From Clostridiales bacterium (GTDB lineage: Bacteria > Bacillota > Clostridia > Lachnospirales > Lachnospiraceae): a DNA stretch of 64,000 nucleotides. Shown here piece after piece: positions 52,212-61,379 of the stretch. Location of the stretch: positions 62,001 to 126,000 of the forward strand of contig JAHAJA010000009.1 in assembly GCA_018372435.1 (NCBI GenBank), read 5' to 3'. Made by a program: the position numbers and the translations under genes. Below the pieces are notes generated by a model, which did not search any database, was not told the DNA's origin, and worked only from the letters and a program-made list of their open reading frames with translations. Within the stretch, counting starts at the first letter, position 1, and the number at the start of each line of letters is the position of its first letter.

Positions 52212-54881
52212 TTACTTTCTTGGTACTTCTACCATTGTATAGATTTCAACTTGATCCATCTCTTTTACATCATTGAATTTCTCAAATACAAGACCACATT
52301 CATAACCTGCAGCAACTTCCTTAACATCATCTTTAAATCGCTTTAATGATGCAAGGTCGCCATCGAAGATTACGATACCATCACGGATTATTCTTGCTTG
52401 AGAGCCACGTACAACCTTACCATCTAATACATATGAACCAGCAATTGTACCAAGTCCTGAAGCTTTGAATACTTGACGTACTTCAACATGGCCAAGTACT
52501 TTTTCTTCAAATGTAGGATCAAGCATACCCTTCATAGCCGCTTCAATATCTTCGATAGCATTATAGATTACGCGGTATAGACGTAAATCAACTTTCTCAC
52601 GATCAGCAGTTACTTTTGCAGTATTATCAGGTCTTACATTGAAACCAATGATAATTGCATTAGAAGCACTTGCAAGAATAACATCCGATTCATTAACAGC
52701 ACCTACACCACCATGAATGATTCGAATTGCAACTTCTTCATTACTTAGCTTTAATAAACTTTGTTTTACTGCTTCTACAGAACCTTGAACATCAGCCTTA
52801 ACGATAATGTTAAGTTCTTTGATGTTACCAGCTTGAATTTGTGAGAACAAACCATCAAGTGATAACTTAGATTTTGTATCTTCTAGTAATTTTTCTCTAC
52901 TTTGTTTAATAAATGCTTCCGCTATAGAACGAGCTTCTTTATCATTGTCCATAGCCATGAATACATCACCAGCACCTGGAACTTCATTAAGACCAAGGAT
53001 TTCAACCGGTGTAGATGGGCCAGCTTCCTTCACACGTCTACCTTTATCATCAATCATAGCTCTAACTTTACCATATGCAGAACCAATTGCAATAGAATCA
53101 CCTACTCTAAGGATACCTTTTTGAACTAATACAGTAGCTACTGGACCTCTACCTTTATCAAGTTCTGCTTCTATAACAATTCCCCTACCTTTACGGTTTG
53201 GATTTGCTTTTAATTCGCACATTTCAGCAGTTAATAGAATCATCTCAAGTAATTGATCAATGCCTTCACCAGTGTGTGCTGATACAGGTACAAATACAGT
53301 ATCTCCACCCCAGTCTTCTGCTATTAATTCATGTTCCGTTAATTCTTGTTTAACTCGTTCTATATTTGCACTTGGTTTATCAACCTTATTGATTGCAACT
53401 ATAATTTGAATTCCCGCAGCTTTAGCATGGTTGATCGCTTCAACTGTCTGTGGCATTACACCATCATCAGCAGCTACTACTAAGATTGCTATATCAGTTG
53501 ACTGAGCTCCACGCATTCTCATAGATGTGAATGCTTCATGTCCTGGAGTATCTAAGAATGTAATCCTTTCATTGTTAACATTAACTACATACGCACCGAT
53601 ATGTTGTGTAATACCACCGGCTTCGTTATTTGTTACATGCGCTTTACGAATTGTATCAAGTAAAGATGTTTTACCATGATCAACGTGACCCATAACGCAT
53701 ACTACTGGTGGACGTTTTTCTAATAGAGCTTCATCTTCATCATCTTCTTTTAGTAACTCTTCAATAACATTAACTTTCTCTTCTAATTCAGCGATAATTT
53801 CGAATTCTAATGCGATTTCTTCTGCTTCTTCAAAGGTGATTTCTTGATTAATCGTTACAACTTTACCTTGTAAGAATAACTTCTTAACTAATACAGAAGC
53901 TGGCATCTTAAGCTTATCAGAAAGCTCTTTTATTGTTAACACTTCTGGTATTATGATAGTCTTAATTCCATCATCTTCAACTTCCTGTACAGGTACTGGT
54001 TTTGGCATTATGAATTGCCCTTTCCTTGGTACCCCATTATTGCTATTATTCTTGTTCGAATTATTGTTTGAATTATTGTTTCTATTATTGTTATAACCAT
54101 TTCTATTATTATTGTTATTGTTTCTATTATTATTGTTTCTATTATCAAAACGATTGTTTCTATTATTATTATTTTGATTATTGTTTGATGTATTGTTTTG
54201 ATTATTATTACGATTATCGTTTGGTCTATTTGTGTTATTACGATTATCGTTTGGTCTATTCGTGTTATTTACACGGTTATCATTTGGTCTATTCGTGTTA
54301 TTTGCGCGGTTATCATTTGGTCTATTTGTGTTATTTGCACGGTTATCATTTGGTCTATTTGTGTTATTTGCACGGTTATCGTTTGGTCTATTTGTGTTAT
54401 TTACACGATTATCATTTGGTCTATTCGTGTTATTTGCACGGTTATCGTTTGCATTATTGAAACGATTGTTTGGGCGATTGTTATTATTATTAGTATTATT
54501 ATTGTTATTATTATTGTTATTATTCATATTTCGATTGTCGTTCCTATTATCGTTTCTAGTATTGTTTTGGTTGTCAGTGCGATAGTATCCTTGACTACCT
54601 GTATTCTCATAGTTTCTTTGATTATTCGGTCTATTATTATTCATTCTTTGATTATGAGAAGGCAAAGCGTTAGTAGTCGTAGTTTCTACTCTTTTGGTTG
54701 GTTCACTTGCTTTAGCAGGAGCTGGAGCCTGATATTTATTACGAACCATATGAACTACATTGTCTTCAATACTATTCATATGACTGTTAACCTCAATTCC
54801 CTTGTCCTTCAAGAACGAAATAATATCTTTACTTGATTTATCTAATTCTTTCGCTAATTCATAAATTTTAATTTTCGACAT
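52212..54881 (-). CDS. infB: Translation initiation factor IF-2
   Basis: 889 aa. Residues 1-50 are the first IF2_N helix domain; 60-290 are an Asn/Arg-rich low-complexity linker with a tandem 11-residue repeat; a second IF2_N module follows (about 308-360). G domain: GHVDHGKTSL (G1), GITQHIG, DTPGHEAF (G3), NKVDKPSA (G4), SAHTGEG (G5); domains II-IV complete the protein. GTPase that positions fMet-tRNA on the ribosome. GGAGG precedes the ATG. The linker is the only odd part. Confidence 0.97.
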   Translation of the reverse strand: MSKIKIYELAKELDKSSKDIISFLKDKGIEVNSHMNSIEDNVVHMVRNKYQAPAPAKASEPTKRVETTTTNALPSHNQRMNNNRPNNQRNYENTGSQGYYRTDNQNNTRNDNRNDNRNMNNNNNNNNNNTNNNNNRPNNRFNNANDNRANNTNRPNDNRVNNTNRPNDNRANNTNRPNDNRANNTNRPNDNRANNTNRPNDNRVNNTNRPNDNRNNTNRPNDNRNNNQNNTSNNNQNNNNRNNRFDNRNNNNRNNNNNNRNGYNNNRNNNSNNNSNKNNSNNGVPRKGQFIMPKPVPVQEVEDDGIKTIIIPEVLTIKELSDKLKMPASVLVKKLFLQGKVVTINQEITFEEAEEIALEFEIIAELEEKVNVIEELLKEDDEDEALLEKRPPVVCVMGHVDHGKTSLLDTIRKAHVTNNEAGGITQHIGAYVVNVNNERITFLDTPGHEAFTSMRMRGAQSTDIAILVVAADDGVMPQTVEAINHAKAAGIQIIVAINKVDKPSANIERVKQELTEHELIAEDWGGDTVFVPVSAHTGEGIDQLLEMILLTAEMCELKANPNRKGRGIVIEAELDKGRGPVATVLVQKGILRVGDSIAIGSAYGKVRAMIDDKGRRVKEAGPSTPVEILGLNEVPGAGDVFMAMDNDKEARSIAEAFIKQSREKLLEDTKSKLSLDGLFSQIQAGNIKELNIIVKADVQGSVEAVKQSLLKLSNEEVAIRIIHGGVGAVNESDVILASASNAIIIGFNVRPDNTAKVTADREKVDLRLYRVIYNAIEDIEAAMKGMLDPTFEEKVLGHVEVRQVFKASGLGTIAGSYVLDGKVVRGSQARIIRDGIVIFDGDLASLKRFKDDVKEVAAGYECGLVFEKFNDVKEMDQVEIYTMVEVPRK
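54211..54448. repeat. 33-bp tandem repeat within infB
   Basis: About seven units encode NTNRPNDNRxN, x being Ala, Val or Asn, with one unit one codon shorter. The units are nearly identical at DNA level (core TTTGGTCTATT), so they probably expand and contract by slippage. Confidence 0.85.
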
Positions 54882-54895
54882 ACTTACTACCTCCG

Positions 54896-55246
54896 CTATT
54901 CCACTACATTTTTAAGTTGCTTTTGTGTTGCATCAGCCAAACCCTTATCAAGCATTGCTAAAGAAGCTCTCATCTCTTTACCCATTGCATGACCTAGCTC
55001 TGTTTTCTCACCAAAAAAGTAAATTGGCACTTTATAGTAAGTACACATATTGGTAAACATCTTTTTGGTATTATCTGACGCGTCTGAGGCTACGATAACC
55101 AGTTCTGCTTTATGTTCTTTAACAGCTTTCTCAGTAGAAAATTCTCCACTTGCGACCTTTCCGGCCTTCGTTGCTATTCCAATATAGGATAGAATCTTGT
55201 TCTTCGTATTAGAGTCATACTGTATTTCGGTATTAATTTGTTCCAA
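54896..55246 (-). CDS. ylxQ: L7Ae-family ribosomal protein YlxQ
   Basis: 116 aa starting at TTG 55246, whose GGAG lies 10 bases upstream inside ylxR. L7Ae/L30e fold: LSYIGIATKAGKVASGEFS, ELVIVASDASDNTKKM and GKEMRASLAML. Binds kink-turn RNA. It overlaps ylxR by 14 bases and precedes infB. Confidence 0.92.
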   Translation of the reverse strand: MEQINTEIQYDSNTKNKILSYIGIATKAGKVASGEFSTEKAVKEHKAELVIVASDASDNTKKMFTNMCTYYKVPIYFFGEKTELGHAMGKEMRASLAMLDKGLADATQKQLKNVVE

Positions 55247-55508
55247 GATCTATCAACTCCTTTTCTAATTGCACATACACTTCTTTTGGAATGCTTACTT
55301 TTAAAGAACGTTCTAAGCCTTTGCTTTTTACCGCTTTAGAAAAACACTCTAAGGAACTACACATATAAGCTCCTCTTCCATTTTTCTTTCCTGTTGCATC
55401 GATAACGATCTCATCTTCAGGTGTCTTAATAACCCGAAGCATTTCTTTTTTTGTTTTCATTTCACCACATCCAACGCATTGTCTTAGTGGTATTTTTTTT
55501 GTTTTCAT
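55233..55508 (-). CDS. rnpM: YlxR (RnpM) RNA-binding protein
   Basis: 91 aa DUF448 protein. Hallmarks: PLRQCVGCGEMKTKKEMLR, DATGKKNGRGAYMCSS and CFSKAVKSKGLERSLK. YlxR/RnpM modulates RNase P in Bacillus. Located between nusA and ylxQ as in most Firmicutes. AGGAAGTG precedes the ATG. Confidence 0.95.
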   Translation of the reverse strand: MKTKKIPLRQCVGCGEMKTKKEMLRVIKTPEDEIVIDATGKKNGRGAYMCSSLECFSKAVKSKGLERSLKVSIPKEVYVQLEKELIDLGTN

Positions 55509-55541
55509 TTAATCACTTCCTAAGTGTATTACGATTTTATT

Positions 55542-56612
55542 CTATTCCTCATTAAAGGATTCTCTTTGTTCACTAATACCGTAAACTTGAGTTTCACTCT
55601 TAATATCAATCTTATAACCAGTTAATCTAGCTGCTAATCTAGCATTCTGACCTTCTTTACCAATTGCAAGTGATAATTGATAATCTGGAACAACTACATT
55701 AGCTGTTTTTTCTTCAATATTAACATCTACTGAAACAACTTTAGCTGGGCTTAATGCATTCTCAATTAATACAGCAGGATCATCACTCCAGTTAATGATA
55801 TCGATTTTCTCACCTCTAAGTTCATTAACGATCGCATTAACTCTAGCTCCGTTAAGACCTACACAAGCGCCTACTGGATCAACATTAGAATCATTAGAAT
55901 ACACTGCCATCTTTGTTCTAGAACCAGCTTCTCTTGAGATACTCTTGATTTCTACTGTACCATCTTTAACTTCTGTTACTTCTGCTTCGAATAATCTCTT
56001 AACTAACTCTGGATGAGTTCTTGATACTGTTATTCTTGGGCCTTTTGTTGTATCTTTTACTTCTAAAACATATAACTTAATACGATCTGTAGGTTTAAAA
56101 CGCTCTCCTCTAACTTGTTCATTCTCTGTTAAAACAGCGTCTACCTTACCTAAATTAATACTTACATTATTGCCTACATAACGTTGCACGATACCAGTAA
56201 CGATATCTTTTTCCTTACCATAATATTGATTGAAAAGCACTTTTCTTTCTTCTTCACGAATCTTTTGCACTACAACCTGTTTTGCTTTTTGAGCCGCAAT
56301 ACGTCCGAAGTTTTTAGGTGTAACTTCAACGTGAACAATATCACCTAAGTTATTCTTTGGAAATCTAAGAATTGCCTCCGCTTCGCTAATTTGTGTAACT
56401 TTGTCCGTTACTTCCTCAACGATTTCTTTTTCAGCGTATACAGTAACTTCTCCAGTTTCTCTATCAATGTTTACACGGATATTGTCTGCTTTTCCAAAAT
56501 GATTTTTACATGCAGCAACCAATGAATTTTCCATTGCCTCAAGCAAGATTTCTTTGCTTATGTCTTTTTCCTTTTCAATTTGATTTAAAGCATCAATTAA
56601 TTCTGAGTTCAT
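55542..56612 (-). CDS. nusA: Transcription termination/antitermination protein NusA
   Basis: 356 aa. NusA N-terminal domain (1-125), S1 domain (about 135-200, GIVQRYVGNNVSINLG), then KH1 and KH2 with VDPVGACVGLNGARVNAIVNEL and LAIGKEGQNARLAARLTG. Binds RNA polymerase at pauses. The acidic C-terminal repeats of proteobacteria are absent, as normal for Firmicutes. GGAGG precedes the ATG. Second gene of the operon after rimP. Confidence 0.97.
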   Translation of the reverse strand: MNSELIDALNQIEKEKDISKEILLEAMENSLVAACKNHFGKADNIRVNIDRETGEVTVYAEKEIVEEVTDKVTQISEAEAILRFPKNNLGDIVHVEVTPKNFGRIAAQKAKQVVVQKIREEERKVLFNQYYGKEKDIVTGIVQRYVGNNVSINLGKVDAVLTENEQVRGERFKPTDRIKLYVLEVKDTTKGPRITVSRTHPELVKRLFEAEVTEVKDGTVEIKSISREAGSRTKMAVYSNDSNVDPVGACVGLNGARVNAIVNELRGEKIDIINWSDDPAVLIENALSPAKVVSVDVNIEEKTANVVVPDYQLSLAIGKEGQNARLAARLTGYKIDIKSETQVYGISEQRESFNEE

Positions 56613-56655
56613 TATTTTCCTCCACTTTCTAAACTTCTACGTTTCATGTAATTTA

Positions 56656-57123
56656 TTAAAAATCAAGTGCTAATCTAACCATCGCAACATCAGATCGATT
56701 TAAAGTCATTATATTCTCATCTTCAAGTTCAATTGTAATTGTATCTTTATCGAATGCTGTCAGTATTCCAGCGAATTCTTTTTTCTTATCAATTGCCTTA
56801 TATAGTTTAAGCTCCACTTCTTCACCAATGCTTCTGGCAAAGTGCTTATCTTTCTTTAATTGTCTTCCTAGACCTGGTGAACTAACTTCTAGAATATATG
56901 CATCGTCAATAAAATCTTTCTCATCTAGTAAATCACTTAAAGCTCTACTTACTAATTCGCAATCATCTATTGAAATCCCATCTTCTTTATCGATGTATGC
57001 ACGTAGATACCAGTTTCCTACTTCTTTCACATACTCCACATCATATAACTCAATATTATTCGCCTCTAAAATTGGTGCTAGAAGACGCTCGGTTATTGCT
57101 TCATATTCTTCTCTCTTTGCCAT
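56656..57123 (-). CDS. rimP: Ribosome maturation factor RimP
   Basis: 155 aa from ATG at 57123, the conserved family start (KREEYEAITERLLAPIL); GGAG lies about 10 bases upstream. An ORF extension to 57198 has no support. Key blocks are YDVEYVKEVGNWYLRAYID, LVSRALSDLLDE and YILEVSSPGLGRQL. Needed for 30S maturation. First gene of the operon, with a leader hairpin and promoter upstream. Confidence 0.95.
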   Translation of the reverse strand: MAKREEYEAITERLLAPILEANNIELYDVEYVKEVGNWYLRAYIDKEDGISIDDCELVSRALSDLLDEKDFIDDAYILEVSSPGLGRQLKKDKHFARSIGEEVELKLYKAIDKKKEFAGILTAFDKDTITIELEDENIMTLNRSDVAMVRLALDF

Positions 57124-57255
57124 AAAAACACCAGCTCCTTTTCCATTCTTATATCTAAAACAGTTATTTATTCTTTCATACGTTATTATAACATTCAAAT
57201 ATCTTTTTTATTATTCGCTTGAATATAACAATTCGTAATGTCTATAGCATAATGA

Positions 57256-57279
57256 AAGAGTGGACTTACGCCCACTCTT
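57256..57279 (-). promoter_or_regulatory. Leader hairpin of the rimP operon
   Basis: AAGAGTGG and CCACTCTT pair around an eight-base loop, followed on the minus strand by CTTTCATT. It lies near the 5' end of the message and may act as an attenuator or stabiliser. Confidence 0.5.
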
Positions 57280-57307
57280 ATTGCAAACTTATTTCAACAA
57301 CAGTTAC

Positions 57308-57336
57308 ATTGTAACATTATTCCATGGTAAAAGCAA
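57308..57336 (-). promoter_or_regulatory. Promoter of the rimP-nusA-infB operon
   Basis: Minus-strand TTGCTT (57336-57331), 17-base spacer, TACAAT (57313-57308). The -10 box lies in the palindrome GTTACAATGTAAC. Confidence 0.6.
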
Positions 57337-57456
57337 GTACTTTATTTAAAATTAATGAAAGAGGTCTTTGCTTCATCTTTAAAATTATAATTTATATATA
57401 GCATAACTATAAGTGGTACTACATTTCCAGTGTATAGTCTGCTGTTTTGTATCTTT

Positions 57457-58488
57457 TTACAATTCAAAAGTATCTCCAGATATACAATTGCATCCTATCG
57501 GTTTTATCTCCTCATATCTATAATTACTCTGTACTACATCAATCAAATCATCAAACATAACAGATGCTGTTTCTATTCCCCCCGCTCCTTTTCCATAGTA
57601 TGCTCGCAAACCACTGTGCTTACTCTCTACAAAGATCATATTGTAATTCTCGCTAACATTTTTTAGCATGCTGTCGCTTTTTAAAATCTGAGGTCCAACA
57701 AAGCAGTTAATATCATCTTGCATCGTTTTTTCCGCATAAAACACCTGTCTTATTATGGAATCTTCCCGATTGGCACCTTCATCGTTTATATTCTCAATTG
57801 ATAGCGGATTAACCTCGTTAATATCTACATCTACTTTCATACCGAGCCTTAATAATATACGCATCTTGTTAAGGGTATCAAAGCCCAGTATATCTTCGGA
57901 GGAATTGTTTTCAGCGAACCCTTTTTCTTTTGCTTGTTGCAATGCCTCGTCAAAAGTAATCTTTTTACTTTCCATAGCTGAAAGTATATACGTCGAAGTT
58001 GCATTCACTATCCCATAGATCTTTGTTACTTCATCCCCTTTTGACATCTGCATTAAACTTCTACAGATCGGGATACAACCTCCTACAGAAGCTTCAAATC
58101 TTAACTGAACATTATATTGATTTGCAGCTTCGATTATCTTGGTACCATAATAGGCCAAACATTTTTTACTAGACATAACAATATGTTTTCCATTATGTAT
58201 CGCGCGCATAACGGCATCATATGTTTCTTCCATTCCTGCTCCACCCATACATTCGATACAAACTTGAATATCTGTATTCTCTACTATCTTTGTCACATCG
58301 GTAGTGAGATAAATGTCGCTCGTTTCAATATCTCTTTTCTTATTAATATCTCTTACATATACCGACTTAGTCGAAAACTCCATACCATAAACTTCTTCTA
58401 CATATGCCTTGTTTTCCTTGATATAAGATAAAACTTGTGACCCTACAATACCTAAACCAAGAAATCCTATCCCTATTACTTTACTCAT
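57457..58488 (-). CDS. Homoserine dehydrogenase-like protein without ACT domain
   Basis: 343 aa from ATG at 58488 with AGGAAGGG nine bases upstream; an ATG three codons earlier overlaps that site. NAD(P)-binding GIGFLGLGIVGSQVL starts the chain; ICMGG-type CIECMGGAG and SSKKCLAYYG follow; the substrate region has GIVNATSTYIL and FAENNSSEDILGFDTLNKMRIL, retaining the Glu, Asp and Lys positions. The C-terminal ACT regulatory domain of bacterial Hom is missing and some motifs are degenerate. It probably makes homoserine or reduces a related aldehyde. A LysR gene is divergent. Confidence 0.75.
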   Translation of the reverse strand: MSKVIGIGFLGLGIVGSQVLSYIKENKAYVEEVYGMEFSTKSVYVRDINKKRDIETSDIYLTTDVTKIVENTDIQVCIECMGGAGMEETYDAVMRAIHNGKHIVMSSKKCLAYYGTKIIEAANQYNVQLRFEASVGGCIPICRSLMQMSKGDEVTKIYGIVNATSTYILSAMESKKITFDEALQQAKEKGFAENNSSEDILGFDTLNKMRILLRLGMKVDVDINEVNPLSIENINDEGANREDSIIRQVFYAEKTMQDDINCFVGPQILKSDSMLKNVSENYNMIFVESKHSGLRAYYGKGAGGIETASVMFDDLIDVVQSNYRYEEIKPIGCNCISGDTFEL

Positions 58489-58677
58489 ACCTTTCATCCC
58501 TTCCTAAATTAACTTGATATATTAATGAAAGTATAGTAACATCAAACTATATATAAGTAAAATTAATACTTTTTATGATTTGTATGAATTTTTTTGATAC
58601 TTGTCATAAATAAGTAGTTTTTCTATAGGAATTTAGTCATGAGTAAAATCTTATAACTATACAAGGAGCATATTTTT

Positions 58678-59574
58678 ATGGAAATCAGAAATATTATTTC
58701 TTTTATGAAGATTGCAGAAACCAATAGTTTTTCTAAAGCCGCAACCGCTCTTGGTTACACACAATCAAATGTCACTATGCAAATTAAACAATTAGAATCT
58801 GAACTTGGCACTATATTATTCGATCGAATAGGAAAACAAACTACGCTTACTGAAAACGGTAAATTATTCGCAAAGTATGCTATGGAGATTTTGACGTCCG
58901 TAGATAACGCAAAACTTGCCCTCACTAACAGTGTGGTTCCTTGTGGTGAAATCAAAATCGGAATCTTAGAGTCCCTATGCATTACGTATATGCCTGAAAT
59001 CATCAATAGATTTCATCTAGCCTATCCTGCTGTTAACACAATTATAAAAATCGGAAATTTTGAAGAACTTTCTTTCCTTTTAAACACAAATCAAATCGAT
59101 TTATTATGGACATTTGATGACCCAATTACTAACGAGAATTGGATTAAAGAGTTTGAATATCCAAATCAAATATGTATCCTAGCAGCACCATCAAATAACA
59201 TTTTTTTAGAAAAGGAAGTCTCCCTTGCATCATTTACTGACGAAACTTTTATCTTTACTGAAAATGATTGCAGCTATCGCAATGCATTTCAACAACTACT
59301 TATCTCCTCTAAAATACCTTATAACACATTTATGGAAATAGGTAATACTGAAATCATCAAGAAATTTGTTGCTTCTGGATTATGTCTTTCTGTTTTACCT
59401 GAGTTTACAATTCAGTCGGAATTAAGGCTAGGAACGATTCAAGCAGTACACATCCCTGAATTTCAACTAGTAATGTATGGACAGGTTTTCTATCATAAAA
59501 ACAAATGGATTTCGCCGGCAATGAAAGCCTTCCTAGCTGAACTTCCCCTTCATCTTAGTAAGTCCTGCATATAA
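58678..59574 (+). CDS. LysR-family transcriptional regulator
   Basis: 298 aa. N-terminal winged helix: IISFMKIAETNSFSKAATALG and YTQSNVTMQIKQLESELG, then LFDRIGKQTTLTENG. The effector domain (90-298) is type 2 periplasmic-binding-like. Divergent from the homoserine dehydrogenase-like gene across about 190 bases, so likely its regulator. AAGGAG precedes the ATG. The ligand is unknown. Confidence 0.9.
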   Translation: MEIRNIISFMKIAETNSFSKAATALGYTQSNVTMQIKQLESELGTILFDRIGKQTTLTENGKLFAKYAMEILTSVDNAKLALTNSVVPCGEIKIGILESLCITYMPEIINRFHLAYPAVNTIIKIGNFEELSFLLNTNQIDLLWTFDDPITNENWIKEFEYPNQICILAAPSNNIFLEKEVSLASFTDETFIFTENDCSYRNAFQQLLISSKIPYNTFMEIGNTEIIKKFVASGLCLSVLPEFTIQSELRLGTIQAVHIPEFQLVMYGQVFYHKNKWISPAMKAFLAELPLHLSKSCI

Positions 59575-59743
59575 CGTTATCCATTTAATCGTCTTATTCT
59601 TTCTTCCAGGGTCGAAAGTTGGAACAGTCTTTGACTTAGTCAAACAATATCTTCCATCTTCCTCCCTATGTCTGTTTATGTAGTTCCAACCCTCCGTTAC
59701 TGCTTCACTATTTGCCATTACAGGTACCATAATCGTCTATTTG

Positions 59744-60004
59744 TCATCTATACGATAGAATATATTCCTCTTTCAATAATACATATGAATAATCCTTTTC
59801 TACCGTACCCTTTATAGTTTTACACTCTCCTTCACAGTAAAACCTGAAACCACTTTTTTCAATTACTCGCTTTGATTGCTCATTCCATACAAAATGTCCT
59901 ACCGTAAGGAAATCAAATGCTAAATCCTCAAAACAATAAGAAACAACTCTATGTACAGCCTCTGGTATCAAGCCTCGTTCACACAAAAAACATACTTTAT
60001 TCAC
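59744..60004 (-). pseudogene. GNAT acetyltransferase, 5'-truncated remnant
   Basis: 86 codons. Residues 11-86 match the C-terminal half of RimJ-type GNAT enzymes (GLIPEAVHRVVSYCFEDLAFDFLTVGHF in pieces, then NEQSKRVIEKSGFRF). The N-terminal half with the acetyl-CoA loop is missing; the first ten residues are unrelated, the start would be GTG without a ribosome binding site, and a stop codon lies just upstream in frame. Treated as a decayed gene. Confidence 0.75.
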
Positions 60005-60118
60005 ATTTTACACACAATTCGAGACTATTCTTTACAGTTGTAAAACAAAAACACCAAGCCGAATAACTCTAACAATGAGAATACTCGACTAATTCTAAAT
60101 TTTGAAAGGAGAATTCTT

Positions 60119-60655
60119 ATGAGAAATTCTAAATTCACAAAAAAAATATTCGTTTTAGGTGTATCAGCTACACTTGTCGCAGGTACTATGGTAGGTTGTA
60201 GTAGTAACAACTCAAATAATAATGCTACTCCTACTAAAACAGACTCTACTACCTCCGATACAAGCACTACTAATACAACTACAACTGGCAGTACTAATGA
60301 TGCTTCTGCAGATACTGCATCAAGTGATACTACCAATACAACAAATACTGCAGAATCAACAGACACTACAACTTCAACAGAGGAAGCTGCTACAGAAGCT
60401 CAATATGTAAAAGTTCAAAACTTCGATGGAACTACTGTTACTGCTTTAAAAGGTGAACTTTCATCTGATGCTACAACTTTTACCGCAGGAACAGAAACAG
60501 TTACTTTCAAAGTAACAGATACAACTACAATTTCGATAGAATCTGCAAACGGAACAACGACTGGAACATCAGATCAAATCACTTCAGACTCTATCCTTGA
60601 AATTTCTTTAGATGCTAACAACAATGCAACTGCAGTTACTATTAAAAATCTATAA
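60119..60655 (+). CDS. Secreted lipoprotein with Thr/Ser-rich linker
   Basis: 178 aa. Signal peptide with Lys-rich start (MRNSKFTKK), hydrophobic core and lipobox ending AGTMVGC, so Cys27 would be lipidated and anchor it outside. Residues 28-95 are a Thr/Ser/Asn/Asp-rich linker; residues 95-178 form a small beta-type domain (YVKVQNFDGTTVTALKGEL ... ISLDANNNATAVTIKNL). No known family recognised. AAAGGAG lies before the ATG. A convergent hairpin follows. Confidence 0.78.
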   Translation: MRNSKFTKKIFVLGVSATLVAGTMVGCSSNNSNNNATPTKTDSTTSDTSTTNTTTTGSTNDASADTASSDTTNTTNTAESTDTTTSTEEAATEAQYVKVQNFDGTTVTALKGELSSDATTFTAGTETVTFKVTDTTTISIESANGTTTGTSDQITSDSILEISLDANNNATAVTIKNL

Positions 60656-60699
60656 TGTATAGTATTAAAGTGAGCTTCAACTCAAGCAAGCTATAACAA

Positions 60700-60750
60700 A
60701 AGAGTCTGTTGTAAAATATGCAAATATAACGTATTTAGCAACAGACTCTT
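60700..60750. terminator. Convergent hairpin terminator
   Basis: Perfect 12-bp stem AAGAGTCTGTTG (60700-60711) with CAACAGACTCTT (60739-60750) between the lipoprotein gene and the convergent GNAT gene. TTTT follows on the minus strand. Confidence 0.75.
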
Positions 60751-60756
60751 ATTCTA

Positions 60757-61191
60757 TTATATCCACTGAATAAACGCCGTTTTATCCTTCTTATTGTATC
60801 CAGCTTCCTCATAGAACTTAAGTGTACTCTCCTCTTTTGATCCGGTCAGAAGCATTAACTTATAGCAATTCTCTTTTATTGCAATTTCTTTCGCATGATT
60901 TAGGCAATCTGTAGCTAATCCTCTTTTACGATACGATATATCCGTTATTACATTTTCCACAAACGCATAGGGTTGTCGATTATGTGTTAAATTGGAAATA
61001 ATAACACAGACACAAGAAGAAACGATTCTCCCATCTTCTTCCGCAACTATGATGTGATGATCTTTATCATTCAATATTTTGTTCCACAGTTCATTAATGT
61101 CTTCCGATTGTTCAGGCATCGGATTATCATGTAATTGCATATAAAGTCTCATTAATCCAGTATAGTCATCATTATTGATTTCCCTAATCAT
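60757..61191 (-). CDS. GNAT-family N-acetyltransferase
   Basis: 144 aa, complete. Motif A/acetyl-CoA loop ITDISYRKRGLATDCLNHA, preceded by VVSSCVCVIISNL and followed by MLLTGSKEESTLKFYEEAGY. Small cytoplasmic acetyltransferase of unknown substrate. TAGGGGG precedes its ATG and overlaps the stop codon of the decayed GNAT gene, so the two once formed an operon. Confidence 0.85.
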   Translation of the reverse strand: MIREINNDDYTGLMRLYMQLHDNPMPEQSEDINELWNKILNDKDHHIIVAEEDGRIVSSCVCVIISNLTHNRQPYAFVENVITDISYRKRGLATDCLNHAKEIAIKENCYKLMLLTGSKEESTLKFYEEAGYNKKDKTAFIQWI

Positions 61192-61200
61192 ACAATCCCC

Positions 61201-61326
61201 CTAATCTAATGCTATGATTTTTTTCATATGCTTACCATTATCTACTCCCCAGAAAGTCTCATATCCACATTTAGGATAAAACTTAACCCTTAGTATAATA
61301 TATAGTCCCAGACACACTGTCTCGAC
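61201..61326 (-). pseudogene. GNAT acetyltransferase C-terminal remnant
   Basis: A 41-codon frame ends TAG at 61201 and encodes a GNAT tail: VCLGLY, KFYPKCGYETFWGV and GKHMKKIIALD. A stop codon interrupts the frame just upstream of 61326, and a promoter-like site (61351-61379) is 25 bases further up, so the 5' part seems to have been deleted. The next gene's ribosome binding site overlaps its stop. Confidence 0.7.
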
Positions 61327-61350
61327 TCACTACAGCCCTTCTCTACATTT

Positions 61351-61379
61351 ATTGTAATCCATTTCTATTTATTTTACAA
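61351..61379 (-). promoter_or_regulatory. Promoter, first copy
   Basis: Minus-strand TTGTAA, 17-base spacer (AATAAATAGAAATGGAT), TACAAT. Nearly identical in boxes, spacing and spacer to the site at 62302-62330. It faces the GNAT remnant and the intact GNAT gene at 60757-61191. Confidence 0.55.

Larger units (their letters stand above)
57124..57456. other. Upstream region of rimP
   Basis: 333 bases that hold the operon promoter (57308-57336), a leader hairpin (57256-57279) and AT-rich sequence up to the end of the homoserine dehydrogenase-like gene. No gene recognised. Confidence 0.6.

Noticed and set aside
54211..54448. Regular 33-bp repeats that could suggest a CRISPR array
   Set aside because: The units are contiguous without unique spacers, are in frame in infB, and no cas genes are present.
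54026..54836. Three overlapping plus-strand frames of up to 212 codons with Tyr/Cys- or Ile/Val-rich repeats
   Set aside because: They are the antisense of the Asn-rich tandem repeat of infB and have no ribosome binding site or homology.
59533..59730. 65-codon minus-strand frame
   Set aside because: It overlaps the end of the LysR gene, lacks a ribosome binding site and shows no recognisable family; possibly a degraded remnant, but not supportable.
60025..60366. 113-codon minus-strand frame rich in Val/Leu
   Set aside because: Antisense of the Thr/Ser-rich lipoprotein linker; codon composition is explained by that repeat.
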